64,000 nucleotides of DNA from Parietichytrium sp. I65-24A (Eukaryota > Sar > Bigyra > Thraustochytrida > Thraustochytriidae), in assembly GCA_012862575.1 (NCBI GenBank), contig BLSF01000092.1, positions 1 to 64,000 of the forward strand, in the 5' to 3' direction. Of the stretch, positions 19,047-30,837 are shown in pieces (positions within the stretch are counted from its first letter, which is position 1; every line of letters begins with the position of its first letter). The position numbers were made by a program, and so were the translations under genes. The notes beneath the pieces are model-generated. The model had not been told where the DNA came from. It ran no database searches and saw only the letters and a program-made list of their open reading frames with translations.

Positions 19047-20156
19047 AACAGCCTGCACAAGTCGTAGCTTTGAAAAAAAGACCATGTCCCGCAGTACACT
19101 TGGAGTGACCAGCTTGAAGGGTCAGCCATGCCTCGCTTGCGCATTTCTTGTCGTTTCTATTAACTTCCCATAATACCCCTCTTTTCCTATTCGGCAAGTT
19201 CCATTTATTGCGGCGAAGCGCTCATCATGCACGCGAGTCAACTCTTTATTTCGTTCACCCATTCCTTTATAAATCGATTCTTTCACTCCTCTATTGGCTC
19301 TCCTCATTCCAACTTCCCCCAACGCAAGTGCGATCAAAGCGTTCTATCAAGATCTGTTTCTGCTGCTCTTCTCTTGTTTTGCCTCCGTCAGAGGCTGGTG
19401 GCGTTCACTGTTAACAAGAGATATGTACCGTTCCAAGCGCAGTCCTCCACTTCGTGGATAAGGTGCAACTCTTTTGGTCGCAGGAATGCCAAACTTGGGA
19501 GCTCCGGATTGACCTATCAATCACCTGCAGGGTTTGTTTGTGGATCTCGAATTGCAGTCAGACTCAAATAACGTCGTTGATAATGTGGCAGAATGAACGA
19601 ACACCTATCCCACCCTCCCGTCTCTTCCGTCCACTTCTTCTTTGCCACCGTTGTTGAAGAAAGTCTTGCCAAACTTGATTTGAAGACAAGTTATCTTTTG
19701 ACTGTGAAACAAGAACTGAAAAAACTCACAGAAACAGACAGAATCTTCGAAAGAGATCAAGTTTCCTCGTCTGAATTCATCTTCATCATGCGCAGGGTGT
19801 AGTGCGTGTTGCATGGTGCGAGGTGCGCTCGGCGAGATGAGATGAGATGAGAGAAAAGACTCAATTCTACTCCACAATTTGTACATGTGAACTATGTAAA
19901 CTCCTGCAAAAGAGAAAAGTGAAAAGATTGCTCCCAAAAAATCGTCAAAACGTTGCAGGGTCTCTCTATCAACTATCAACTATCAACTATCAACCTTCGC
20001 ACACTCCATCCTTCCGAGTCACTTCTTTGGTACTCGCGGACACATTTTGTGCATCGCAGAATCGAGAATCGCAGAGGAGACAGGTCGGCGGGGATCCTGT
20101 TGAATAGAAGGAAGCGAGGGACGGTGGGCGAGAAGAAGCCGAGCAAGTCGTGCGGG
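19047..20156. other. Intergenic region, nothing recognised
   Basis: Contains a CTATCAA heptamer tract at 19966-19994. Short frames on both strands (for example 19605-19979) carry no supporting feature. Confidence 0.4.
19966..19994. repeat. CTATCAA heptamer microsatellite
   Basis: Four exact 7-nt units, about 160 nt upstream of the first exon of the VHS-GAT gene. Confidence 0.8.
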
Positions 20157-21637
20157 ATGGACGCTCTCACAGCGTGGTGGAATGGGGATAACGCGTCGCA
20201 GAGGTGAGTGAGTGTAGCTGTGCAGCTTTGTGAAGTCTAATTGAAGTGATGATGGCCAAGGTTTGAAACTAACAATATCATCATCAATGTTGTGAAATGC
20301 TCGGCGAAATCTTGGGCTGGAATTGGAACGCGTGGAGCAGTAGCGGCGCATGGCCTCTCGTCGAAAGAGCCACGAATGAACTGCTTGCGAGCCCGGACTG
20401 GGGCGCAAATTTGGAGGTGTGCGACTTTGGAAATGCATCACCAGCACATGCAGACCTCGTGTCTGAGAGCCTGCAGCGGCGGCTCAAGTGGAAAAGCCCC
20501 AAAGTGGTGTCGTTGACACTAGAGCTTGTCAGAGCCTGCGCTAAAAACGGAGGAGACTGCCTGCTGGAGGCAATGGCGGGTCAAGGACGACAGTTGATGG
20601 GCACAGTTGCAGCACTTGTTGCTAGACCGTCAGCACCGACTTTATTCGCTAAAAAGAGCAACGATTGGCTTGCAGTTGAGCAGGAAGCGCTTTCCGTGAT
20701 ACAGGATCTTGGGCAGTTTTTTCAGCAGCGCGCATCTGTGTACCCAGAATTTTACAAAACCTATGCTGCTCTCGTTCGAAGCGGTGTCATATTTCCTGTG
20801 TCCGTTGATCCTGGTATGCACTCAAACTTTGCGCCAACACCGGCCAGTGCAGAGCTTGCCCCAATGAGGCCATCGCGCAGGAGACCTAAGACTTCAGGGC
20901 CGCGAACTATTCGTCCTGAAGAACTTGAAAAGCTTGAACAGGATCTCATGATGTTGAGCTGTAAAATAGACGTCGCCGATCACTTGCTAGAGGACTCGAG
21001 TATGGAGCTCGACTGCGAAGAAATTCTGGACGTGCGCGACTTTCTGTTGCAATGCAAGCCTCGCATGGTCGACCTCATCGATGCGAGCGCGAGAGGTCTT
21101 CTTAGTGATAAGTTCTTGGCAGATGCACTGCAACTAAACGATCGGCTCTGCTCTATTATCGACCGAATGGATGGGAAAGCACCGCGGGTTTCCCCTCAAG
21201 CCCCCAAAGTAGAAACCATTGGCGCTTCCCAAATCCCAAAGCTTCGGGGGCCTGAGCCTAAGTCACCGCGGCAGAAGGGATTCACTAACGACACTGCAGA
21301 CTTACTTGGGGATCCTTTTGCAGATTACGAGACGTCATTTTCTCATCACAATGTTACAGTCAGCGCCCCCAAGCCAATCCAGGAGCAAACCAAACGACCC
21401 GATCCCAAGCCCTACAAAGAGCCCGTCCGCGCGCCATTGCAACCTCCTGCAGTGCAAAGTAGCTCGCGTGCAGATGACGATGATGACCCCTTCGAGTACT
21501 TTGCTAGAGTCGAGGAGAAGCCTCTTGTCGCCAAGCCGAAAGCCAAAGCAGCTAACGAAGAGGAGCACGACTTATTGTCGTTTGATGCCGAGGAAGGTCA
21601 AGATGATGGTGACGAGCACAATCGAGATTTCAAGTAG
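20157..21637 (+). CDS. VHS-GAT domain adaptor (TOM1/GGA-like)
   Basis: Predicted exons 20157-20203 and 20341-21637 (447 residues). The 137-nt intron has a GTGAGT donor, a CTAAC branch site near 20268, and its CAG acceptor is one of the first AGs after the branch. An unspliced alternative starts at ATG 20297 (446 residues) and differs only at the N-terminus. The VHS domain spans about 17-145 (PLVERATNELL, then the WKSPKVVSLTLELVRACAKNGG helix region). A GAT-like helical bundle lies at about 205-290 (EELEKLEQDLMML ... LLQCKPRMVDLI). The C-terminal tail carries DPF motifs (GDPFADY, DDPFEYF) and a clathrin-box-like LLSFD, all endocytic adaptor signals. The protein probably binds ubiquitinated cargo and clathrin at endosomes or the trans-Golgi. 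Confidence 0.85.
20204..20340 (+). other. Predicted intron in the VHS-GAT gene
   Basis: 137 nt; donor GTGAGTGAG, branch CTAAC, acceptor AGCAG. Phase 2 on both sides, so the frame is kept. Competes with translation from the ATG at 20297 inside it. Confidence 0.65.
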
Positions 21638-21892
21638 CTGAGAGGCGGATATTTCGCAAAAGAGAGCCTGGTGCTCCTCTAGGGTGCGCCAAAACTGTGA
21701 AGCGATGCATTGGTAAGATAGAATGATTTTGGGTTATACATACATACCTCGTGGCCCACCGGGAAATAAACAGCAGAAAGCAAAGACGTTTCTTTCAAAG
21801 TGAAATGAATAGCAAAGGAAATAAAAAAGAAAAGGGAAATCAGAGTTGGAAAATACAACAACAGAATCGTTTTAGTAAAAGTCAAACCAAAT

Positions 21893-24800
21893 TCACTTTC
21901 GTCGGTTGTTTCTAGGCTTTTGAGAGCCCTTTGCCTGAAACCTCTTCCCAGTAAGGCCCTTAAATTGACGAGCAGCGTCGTGGCGTTTACGTTTGTTGAG
22001 CATCTTTGGGTTGAGTTGAATGTAAGCATATGGCTCAAGCTTGGAGTTCTTTGTCTTCCTGTCTCCGCCTGCATTCGTGGACTTGAACTCTGCTCCGGAA
22101 TGAGTGTTCTGGTTCTTCTTGTTTGTGGCAGCAGTCTTGTCCTGAAATCTGCGTGGCCTGCTTTCTTCCATGTCTTCATCATCGCTGTCGTAGCGCTTGC
22201 GGCGCTTGCGCCCGTCCATTGGTTCGTCGTCATCGCTGTCTTCAGTATCCTTTTGCGCTTTCTTCCCATCCGGGATCACTAAACGACCATCGCTGCCAAA
22301 TTTGAGGCCGTCGTCCGCCTTCTTCTTACCACCCTGTTTTGCGGAGCGCTTCACAAGACCCAGAGCAGATGTGCCAAGCAAGTTGATTGTCTCTCCAGCC
22401 TCGTCCATGACAATGTCCTCGTCATCTGCATCCCGTCTTCCGCGCTTCCTGCCACCTTTTGATGGCTGCGGTACTTCCTCGTCGCTGTCCTCCAAGTCGG
22501 AATCGTCATTTCCTCCTCTCTTCTTCGCAGCCCTGCGCGTGGGTGCACCCTCCTCTTGTTTCCTCTCGTACCTTCGCTGCTTGTAGGCAGTGTTTTTGCG
22601 AATGTAGACCAAGATAGGATGGTCGTCAGGTAGCACATTGGTCTTCACGACGTCGTCAAGTCCAATACGTTTGATCAATCTCTCCACGATGATTCGAATC
22701 TTGAAGCTGTACCTGTTCTTGGTGTCCTTTGCCCAAGGAAGCAGAGCCTTCAGGAGATCAGAAACGATCTCACGAACTGTATCCGCTGGTAGACGAATTG
22801 CGCATACTTTACAAAGCGAGATTACGGACTTGGCAACTTCACGAGATTTTTCCTTTCCAAGCACGAAGGCGACTTGAGCGATTTGAACAAAATCCTTCTG
22901 CACGGGCTTCAGCGTGCCATAAGCACCAACAATTCGTGCGATAGCATTCAAACCCGCGCTGCGCATATGCTGGGTTTTCGCAGCAAGAGTACCAACAAGC
23001 ATTTTCAAGAGCACACGAATTCCTTGCTCGCGGTCATTTTCAGCTTCAAAAGCAGCTTGGAGGCATTCTGCCATATCGATAATTAAAACGTACGCAGCAG
23101 AGCGAGACTTTTTGTTCGCATCCTTGGTGCACAAAATAGCTTCAGGGATGAGCTCTGTAACAATGTTTGTCACTTCAGAAGACGGTGGCCGGTTACTGCC
23201 AGAGTGCAAAGCATGGAGGATATGACCAAGACACTTCAAGCGAGCCGTTTTGGAACTTGCAGAAGCGGTCAAAAGAGAGTCTCGCACCAGGTCCAGCAAA
23301 GTCCGTACGTTCTTAAAGGTCCACTCCGGTTGATGCTGGCACAATGCCTCCAGAATTCGGTATCCACGTTTCTGAAGCAAAGAAGCATCCTCGCTCTCCA
23401 CAAACGGACGGATCGCCCTGAACAAAAGCCCTGAGCTCTCCTCGTCGAGGCCAGGAACCAGCGCAATCGCGAGAGCAGCCAATACGTGAACTTTGCGGGT
23501 GTCTTCATCGCTAAGGACATCATCCTCATCGTCATCATCAGCCTCGCCGGCTCCCGCTCCGTGCTCATCGTCGCTTAAATCATCGTCCTCGTCATCGTGG
23601 CTGTCTTCATCATTGTCCTCCTCCTCATCATCATTCACCTTCTTGGCAGGGGCGTGTTTCTGCCTCTGGGCGCTGGACTGAAGCGACTTGGAGGACGAGG
23701 TGAGAATTAGCTGCTGCAAAAGGTTCTTGAAGAGGTTGTTGACGACTCCAGTTTCGGCGATCGTCGCGTAATGGGCGACCACTTCTCTGACAAGGTAGGC
23801 GCGATCGTTCTTGCCCGCAGCGATGAGCTGATCGTAGAGGTTGAAGAGCACAGGCAGAAATTGAGGTGCAAATTGCCCGATCGCCCGCTTGTCCTCTTCA
23901 GAGTCCTTAGAGGCTACGATGAGAGCACGGAGCGCCTGGCAGATTGAGTCGGTCACCTCTGGGAACATGTTGCTTTCCAAAGTGGACCCAAGGATGGGTG
24001 CCAGTGCACTGAAGCCACAGGGAGCCCCAACGTCGACGGCGTTTGCACTGAAACTTGGAAGCAAAGCCCACAGCTGCGTGCACCGTGTGCGCCACATTTT
24101 TGCGAGATTCTCTCCCATCCCCTTCTCCACGGAAAGCTGATAGCACTCCTCTGCGACGGAGAGAATTGAAGATCTAAAATAATCCAAACTTGATCGCTGC
24201 GGATTGACTCCAGCATTCTCTCGAAGCAAAGGGAGAATCCACGAGCGAATTGGCGCGAGCCCCTTGCTCTGGTGATGTGCATCACTTCCGCGGAGCGGCG
24301 CAATGTCCAGGAAGCGCTCTGCTCCAAAACTCGCAATGGCAGTGGCTACGACGCGATCCACAGAACCCTTCCACACTGCAACAAGACGGGGGTTGTCAAC
24401 TCCAGTGACCGCGTTGATCACCTTTTCTCGGACAGTTACAAGGTTTTCGATCCATTTGTTCTCAGTGTCCTCCAGGGACTGAAGCTGTGGAAACTCATCC
24501 GTGAGAGCATGCGCACGGCATGCAAAGTAGCTGCGAATGATTTCCAGCGAGATTGGCCACGACTCTTGATACTGTGGGGTCAAGATGATGTCTAGGTTCT
24601 CAATAAGTTTCTTGAGAACATCTGGCTTCTTTGAGAGTGAGGTCTCCTCGTTCAAGAGCGAAATGAGGGAGGCGCACGGCATAGTAACCTGAGCAAGTGA
24701 AACTGGTGACTTTCCAGAGTCGAGAGACGCTTTCAGGCCCCCAGCGATGACCTGCGTATAGGCGCTTGCCACGATGTCGATGGTGGACAGGAGCTCATCG

Positions 24801-25777
24801 TTTTTCTCGAGAGAAATTTTATAGATCGCCGACTCGCACCGCTTTACATTGGTAGTCCATTTTGTACAAACGGTTGGATCCGAAAGGATAAACTTGGCTT
24901 GAGCAGTGTTTTCCACTTGGCTGGTAAGGGCCTGTTGGATGTTGATCAACACTTGGAGGATTTTTGCAGTCTCAGAAGAATTGTTGTGTACTTGCTCGAA
25001 GAAGGTCTCCACGGTTGTCATAGATGCATTTGCCAAAACCAGGTGACCAAGACGAACAAGTCCACACAGCTCCTTCACAAGTTTGCCAAGAGTGACGATA
25101 GGGCTGTGGCGCGCAAGAACGGGCATTGCAACGTTTAGAAAGGAGGCAAGCTTTGAAGCCTCGGAGCCCTCGTTGATAGATATATCATGAAGCGCTTTCG
25201 TCACGGCCGAGATCAAGGTTTTGAAAGGCACAGGAAATGGAGCTTGGCCTTCAAGCACTGCAATGCAAGCCTGTTGCGCCACTCTGCGCACCTTTGGGCG
25301 GTTGTCAGTGCAGGTGTTGAGAAGCAAGAGCAATGCTTGGTTGGCACTCTTCCTGTCCCACGATGCTTTGCTAGGCTCTTGCGCTCCGAGCACAACCCCG
25401 AGGGCTGCAAGGGAGTACCTGGTGAGCTTCGCCTCGCCTCCTGCATCGTTCGCCTCGTCGCGAATTGTGTTTAAAATAAGCTGAATGCAATCATCTCCAG
25501 TCTTGATCAAAACCGGCCGAGGGAGCGCGAGCAGAACGTTTGAGAGCAAAAACATCAGCACCGTCCACTGCGGCGTCTTGCGTCCTTGCAACGCAGTCAT
25601 GATGCTCGCAAAGTACTCTGTCGGCGTTGGGGGCCTCGTCCTGTCTCCGGCATCTCTTCTTTCCAATATCACTCCTGTCAAAGCCTCCACGGTCGCCGAC
25701 CGCACCACGTCATCTTCGCCTTTTCCCGCGTGTCTGTACCGCGCCAATACATCATGCTGCTCCTGCTTCGGATCCAT
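21893..25777 (-). CDS. RRP12: RRP12-like ribosome biogenesis protein
   Basis: 1294 residues from the ATG at 25777 (the frame begins upstream on TTG). The protein is a HEAT/ARM-like helical repeat with the NUC173-type central region typical of RRP12 and a length matching yeast and human RRP12 (about 1230-1300). A strongly acidic segment lies at about residues 711-756 (EEEDNDEDSHDDEDDDLSDD). The C-terminal 250 residues alternate acidic patches with basic nuclear-localisation clusters (KGGRKRGRR, GRKRRKRY) and finish with a Lys/Arg-rich tail. RRP12 supports nuclear export and maturation of both ribosomal subunits. Tail-to-tail with the VHS-GAT gene, 255 nt apart. No intron is apparent across 3.9 kb. 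Confidence 0.88.
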   Translation of the reverse strand: MDPKQEQHDVLARYRHAGKGEDDVVRSATVEALTGVILERRDAGDRTRPPTPTEYFASIMTALQGRKTPQWTVLMFLLSNVLLALPRPVLIKTGDDCIQLILNTIRDEANDAGGEAKLTRYSLAALGVVLGAQEPSKASWDRKSANQALLLLLNTCTDNRPKVRRVAQQACIAVLEGQAPFPVPFKTLISAVTKALHDISINEGSEASKLASFLNVAMPVLARHSPIVTLGKLVKELCGLVRLGHLVLANASMTTVETFFEQVHNNSSETAKILQVLINIQQALTSQVENTAQAKFILSDPTVCTKWTTNVKRCESAIYKISLEKNDELLSTIDIVASAYTQVIAGGLKASLDSGKSPVSLAQVTMPCASLISLLNEETSLSKKPDVLKKLIENLDIILTPQYQESWPISLEIIRSYFACRAHALTDEFPQLQSLEDTENKWIENLVTVREKVINAVTGVDNPRLVAVWKGSVDRVVATAIASFGAERFLDIAPLRGSDAHHQSKGLAPIRSWILPLLRENAGVNPQRSSLDYFRSSILSVAEECYQLSVEKGMGENLAKMWRTRCTQLWALLPSFSANAVDVGAPCGFSALAPILGSTLESNMFPEVTDSICQALRALIVASKDSEEDKRAIGQFAPQFLPVLFNLYDQLIAAGKNDRAYLVREVVAHYATIAETGVVNNLFKNLLQQLILTSSSKSLQSSAQRQKHAPAKKVNDDEEEDNDEDSHDDEDDDLSDDEHGAGAGEADDDDEDDVLSDEDTRKVHVLAALAIALVPGLDEESSGLLFRAIRPFVESEDASLLQKRGYRILEALCQHQPEWTFKNVRTLLDLVRDSLLTASASSKTARLKCLGHILHALHSGSNRPPSSEVTNIVTELIPEAILCTKDANKKSRSAAYVLIIDMAECLQAAFEAENDREQGIRVLLKMLVGTLAAKTQHMRSAGLNAIARIVGAYGTLKPVQKDFVQIAQVAFVLGKEKSREVAKSVISLCKVCAIRLPADTVREIVSDLLKALLPWAKDTKNRYSFKIRIIVERLIKRIGLDDVVKTNVLPDDHPILVYIRKNTAYKQRRYERKQEEGAPTRRAAKKRGGNDDSDLEDSDEEVPQPSKGGRKRGRRDADDEDIVMDEAGETINLLGTSALGLVKRSAKQGGKKKADDGLKFGSDGRLVIPDGKKAQKDTEDSDDDEPMDGRKRRKRYDSDDEDMEESRPRRFQDKTAATNKKNQNTHSGAEFKSTNAGGDRKTKNSKLEPYAYIQLNPKMLNKRKRHDAARQFKGLTGKRFQAKGSQKPRNNRRK

Positions 25778-26784
25778 CTTGCCCAACTATCTATCCTCTT
25801 CTTTCCGACTTTCCGACTTTGCCACTTTCGCAGCTTTTGCAAAGTGACCGAAAGGCAATTGTCTCTTTCTCACTTTCGTCAATTCACTCAATTCACTCAA
25901 TTCACTCTGTTTCATTGTTTCACTATGTTTCACTCTAATTAGAATTAGAAGTGATTCAATGAAAACATTGCAAAGACAAGAAAGGAAATTGGTGGACTCC
26001 TCTCGCTGATCCCATCTATGGAGATATTAAGACCCAGTGGAGCTCTTACCGTTAATTGTAGCAGTGGCGAGTCGCAGCCAACCATTCCACAGCTAACCGA
26101 TTGCGTTCCGCAGGAGTGTTAAGAGGGGAGTGTAGCGGGAGGGTAGGTGGGATGGTAGGGGGAGTGGTGGAGCGAGAGGTAGGGAATTGCGTTCCGCAAG
26201 AGATGTTGGTTTTGGTGTTTTGGTTATTTTGGTTGGGAAAATGGAGGAGCATGTCATATGTCAGATTGCGTTGTAGTTGTTGTAGTTGCTCATTGCCAGG
26301 CAATGAGAAACGGGAACCACTGGAACCACGCAAGCCGTGCCTTCGATTGAAGGGAAAAAAAGAATTGACTTTGAATTCGGTGGTGCTTAGTTTCGCGCGA
26401 AAGGGTTGAGCTGCTTGGTGAGCTTGTGTACGAGATTTCATGTGATGGTTTTACGAGCTCACAGTCAGTTTGTGGACAAGGCGAATTCGTCCGTTTTTTT
26501 GGATTTGGATGTGCATTGATAGCAGGAGAAGAGGCAACTGAGTCGAATACAAATTTGAGCCCACGATGTTTATTTTTTACCTTGTGGCGTGTTGAATTGA
26601 CTGTGAAGGTGTGCAAAGGAACGTCGGTGTGACATGGATATGGAAATATACCGGTGTTGTTGATGATTTTTTTAAACATGAAAAAGTCAAGTGCGGAGAG
26701 GTAGAGCTGGATATACTGAAATCAAGGCTTCCGTTACGACCCGCCCAAACTAAAAAAAGCTAAACAAGGTGCGGGCAGGAATGT
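25778..26784. other. Intergenic region with short repeats
   Basis: Holds AATTCACTC nonamer repeats at 25880-25907, about 100 nt upstream of RRP12, and two copies of ATTGCGTTCCGCARGAG at about 26101 and 26187. No gene is supported. Confidence 0.4.
25880..25907. repeat. AATTCACTC nonamer repeat
   Basis: Three tandem 9-nt units upstream of the RRP12 start. Confidence 0.8.
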
Positions 26785-28239
26785 TTACAATCTCTTGCTG
26801 ACGCGTTTGGCGGTTGGGGATCCGATGAAGTCGCGGAGAAAGTTCTCCCAAGCTACATCAAAGGCCATCTCTGCCTTGTATTGCTCCTCGAGAGACAGTG
26901 CAGTGCACTTGTACGATTGGCGACCCAAGTGCTTGAGCTGGGATAAGCTGAGGCCCCAGGCCTTCGCGACAAGAGCAAAGTCAAAGGTCAAGTCCGAGTA
27001 TCCAAAGATGGCCGCATCGTCACTGGATATGGTAAGGCGAATCCCGTTGTTGAGCATGATGTGGCCAGGGTGATTGCGGAGATCGTGAACGTAGCCCAGA
27101 GAGTGGTTGCTCAGCGGGCAGCACTCAATCGTGATTCCTTTCTCCCTCACAATGCGCATCAGAGCAGGGAACTTTGGCAGAGCATAACCGTGTCCGATAC
27201 GAGCAGCACCGATGGCAATGGCATCGTACAATTGTTCTGCATTAGGCTCCAGTGTTTCTCCAGCATGGAGGATAAGTCGGCCACCCTTGTCTTTGAAGGA
27301 AGCCAGCTCCGCCGAGTACCTCGAGATTGGCGAGAGGGTGTCCTCGTGTCCGACGAGGTCGTACCCTGCAACGTATCCCGGAAACTCCTCCATGAGCTGC
27401 AGCACAGTTTGTGTATTCTTGGCGACGGTGTGCTCGTCCAAGAGCTTCAGAGTGCACCAGATCATTTTGGCACCAACAAACTCTGGGTGCTTTTTCATAA
27501 ATAGTTCTGTGGTGCCTTTGAATGCTTTCATAAAATCACGAATACTAACATCGCGGTCAACAGACTCGCCGTCCTCGCTGGGCATCACCCAGCCTTCTGG
27601 GATAAGCTGCTTCATTTCTACATAGGTGACACCTGTCTCGAGAAGCTTCTCCAGCATATGCCAGAAGAAAGATCCCTCGCCGGTCCACAGAGGGATAGAG
27701 TCCGAGAGCTCCCGAATGCGCATCCAAACGTTCTGAAAGACTGGCCAACGCTCCTCCCAAGGCGTTTCCTTTGGCAAGGTCATAATCTCGAGAAGCTCCT
27801 GCGCTGTGAACTCGGAAGCAGGAACCCAGTCCTTGGAGGCAGCTGCCTCCTTCTTTGTCAAATATCTGATCTCGCCGTACAGTTCGGCCACGTCACCCTT
27901 TCCGGTGAACACGTACACCCTAAAGTCGTTGCGAAGATTTTCTACAAGCTTTTCGAACGGTCCAGTGGCAATGCCGTGGGTGTGCAACAGGGCGCCTTTG
28001 GGCATGCCGGACAGGATCTGAAACACCTTGCTCTTCTCGATCTCTTCCTTGGAGTGCATAAACTCCACGCCAAGGTTAATATGCTTGTCTTCCTCCAACA
28101 TCTTTGCGAACGCAGCTTCTGCGGCTTCCTCGAGCCCGCTGCCCCTCTGCACGGCGTAGTCCACACTGTGAAAAGACTCCAACAGCACCTGCGTCTTGAG
28201 AGCCTGCTTCCTCGCCTCGAATAGCGTTGAAGCCTCCAT
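26785..28239 (-). CDS. Adenosine deaminase, ADGF/ADA2 type
   Basis: 484 residues from the ATG at 28239; the longer frame starts on GTG. Metal-dependent deaminase motifs are all present: zinc ligands H86 and H88 in GALLHTHG, the HAGE motif (about residue 325), ARIGHG, ECCPLSN, and SSDDAAIFG (about 403) with the catalytic aspartates. The spacing, the N-terminal helical segment before HTHG and the KQLIPEG-type region resemble the secreted ADGF/CECR1 branch more than classic ADA1. It hydrolyses adenosine to inosine and ammonia. No convincing signal peptide follows this ATG, so a cytosolic enzyme or an unseen upstream exon is possible. A purine permease gene about 8 kb away suggests purine salvage, though they are not co-transcribed. 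Confidence 0.88.
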   Translation of the reverse strand: MEASTLFEARKQALKTQVLLESFHSVDYAVQRGSGLEEAAEAAFAKMLEEDKHINLGVEFMHSKEEIEKSKVFQILSGMPKGALLHTHGIATGPFEKLVENLRNDFRVYVFTGKGDVAELYGEIRYLTKKEAAASKDWVPASEFTAQELLEIMTLPKETPWEERWPVFQNVWMRIRELSDSIPLWTGEGSFFWHMLEKLLETGVTYVEMKQLIPEGWVMPSEDGESVDRDVSIRDFMKAFKGTTELFMKKHPEFVGAKMIWCTLKLLDEHTVAKNTQTVLQLMEEFPGYVAGYDLVGHEDTLSPISRYSAELASFKDKGGRLILHAGETLEPNAEQLYDAIAIGAARIGHGYALPKFPALMRIVREKGITIECCPLSNHSLGYVHDLRNHPGHIMLNNGIRLTISSDDAAIFGYSDLTFDFALVAKAWGLSLSQLKHLGRQSYKCTALSLEEQYKAEMAFDVAWENFLRDFIGSPTAKRVSKRL

Positions 28240-28587
28240 TTTTCCTCTTGCGGCCCTCGTTTTCTCTGCAACCTCCAACCGCAGTCTACCTTCCGCTTTT
28301 CGCAACGAACGAGCCAACGAACACCTCAAGGCCTTCACGCAAAGATCTGGGCGATGATATACCAACACTCACTCGACAACTACGTTTGGAAACTGCCTGC
28401 CTGTCTGCGGACTCGTTTGCGGCTGTGTCTGCGGCTGCGACGATGTTGTGATCCTTTTCAATCAATGAACATTCACAATGTTAGTAAAAAACTCTGCATG
28501 AGTCCAGCAACTAGCACACTCGTTCATTCACTCATTCACGCTTCGCTCAGTTTCCCCTGTTTTCCCGTACTGACACTGACCCAGAGT

Positions 28588-28609
28588 AGTACTGACTGTA
28601 CTCAGTACT
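28588..28609. promoter_or_regulatory. Inverted repeat upstream of adenosine deaminase
   Basis: 8-bp arms AGTACTGA and TCAGTACT separated by 6 nt, about 350 nt upstream of the deaminase ATG. It shares the GTAGTACT core with the palindromes before UBC9 and PARP. Confidence 0.35.
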
Positions 28610-30837
28610 GTGCTTGTACTTGTACTTCTTCCCACGCTGCGCATGTAAAGCACTCGTGCTTCGTGCTAACAGATAACTAAACTTGTCTTGCCCTCCCTCC
28701 CTCCCTCTCTCTCTCCAAACTCTCCAACATGCCTTCATTGTTTGCCCTGTTTGCCCTGAACGAGGGAGCACAGGAAATAGGGCACGGCTACGTCAGAGTT
28801 AGAGCCCAACATGCCCAACAACATCCAACAACCCACCCAGCTCACCAAGCCCAGCTCGTGCCAGTCAGCGGGCTAATGCCGAGCCATTTGGACCTTTGTT
28901 CGCCGTGGGCCGCGATAATCACGAGAGAGAGGAAAAAGACAGAATGAATGAATGAATGAAAGGATGGAAAGATGATGGAAGGAAGGGCTGCGAAGAAGTG
29001 ATGTGTGCGCGGGAGGGTGCCAGTGCAGTGTTGTCTTTGCACTCACTAAACTTAGCAGTAAACTTCACTACAAGTGCACGGTGCAAGGAGAACCCTTCGC
29101 AGAATGCGGCAGTAAAGTTTACTCTCAGCATTCCTTCGCCACGCGGGTGCATGTGGACGTAGAATTAACCGCTTTTGTCAAACTCAACATGATATGTGAT
29201 CAATTGAAAGTCAAATGCAACCCAAGCCCCACAGGTTGCGCAGGTAGCGCAGCAGTGTCTCCGAAGGATGGGTTGACGACTCGTGCTGCTGAGTGTTCTG
29301 CAATGACTAAGGTGGAGGAACTTGTAAGTCTGGCGAGTCCCCCGTTTCATTGACTGTGAAATAATTAATCGAAAACGAGGATTCGCCGAGACCACCACTG
29401 GCAAGCTGCCGCGAAAACGACGAAAAATCTTTTTCAAAGCAACTAGATTGGACAACTCCATTGTCAGTTCATCGCGTGCGCGCTCTTAAATTCTCGAATT
29501 GGACTGCACTCCTCTTCTCGACTGGCGGTTTTGCACTTACTGTTAGCTAGTTTTCATTCGATCATTTCACGCTTCTGGCTTCTGGAAACGAAAACGAAAG
29601 GAAAGCTCGATTGTTGCGAGAGATGCTGGCCACTACCGCGGATGTGACATGTGACGTGTGATCGATCTTGTGTGATCGTTTCAGCCGACTTTTGGTTTTC
29701 TCTCGATTGGTGTGCACCTGAACACCTTTTCAAGGCTTCCTGCACTGTTGGATACCTTTGCATCCAGCAAAGATGTGGCTGCAAGTCAGTTCCAAGCTCT
29801 GACAATTTCAATTTCGTTTTGCTGGAGGTCGATGCGGGTTCGGGGAACACGTCGAAGGGGTGCGCGTTCCGCTGCTTCTGACACACATTCTGACTCGGAG
29901 CACATGGTGGGTCCGGGTCCCGATAGTCCCGATGCACCTCAGTTTTGCTTTCTCCAGTCCCAGCGGACCCAGCGGGTACCGACACGTATGTATGTACGCG
30001 CGGCCTTTGTGCTGACCTGCTGACAGTGAGTACTGCCCAAAAACAATGATCCAGGGCTTCAAGAGAGCCGAGCGAGATTTTTTTACCGCCGAGATGTGGG
30101 CCCTTTAATCATCTTCTGATTGAGCATTTCTGATCTTCTATATTCTGAATTGTGATCTTTCGAACTCTTCAGAATTCGGAGGTTGGACACCATCTTCTTC
30201 CAGGCGATCAATGTCTGACCTCCTCTAATTTCTCCTGGACTAACAACTGCGGATTGTAAAAGTCAGATCTCAGGAGCAAGACTTTCGAAGTTTCAAAAGA
30301 AGGACTTGCTGCACCCACTCTTCATTTTCAGTTCTCAATGAGTCAATCTCAATCAATCAAAATTCAACAAATGAACAATCTCGGATTGAATTGCTCCCAA
30401 CAAGTAATTAATAACACCTGTAATCAGTCGAATAAAACATCAATACGAAGAGCACAAAGGCATACAAATAACGCATCGATAACGATCAGCCTAGCCATTA
30501 ATAATGGCACACATAAGCTACACTAAAGGAAAACAGTAACACCAAGCTGTCCGAGTCCGCTAATAATACACCGGCTTTCCCAGATGGCTCAGCACGTTCA
30601 GAAATGATATGATCGTCCCACGCGCAAGAAGCTAGAAGTTAGAAGCTATAGCACGGACTGTGAGCAGGAGACGTACACGCGAGAGGTCCGCGCATTTGTA
30701 ACGTCCGCACATCGCGAATAACAGACTGCGTGTCCTGGTGAGCGGCCGCTGCTCGAGAGAGAGACTGTGACTTGTGACCTGTGACGGTGCCAGGGTCGAG
30801 GAGGTTGGGAGAAAGTGTGCGTTGAATATATAACTTG

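Noticed and set aside
8708-20042. 15-nt exact match TTGGTACTCGCGGAC at about 8706 and 20028
   Set aside because: One or two such matches are expected by chance in 64 kb, and the orientation relative to the neighbouring genes differs.
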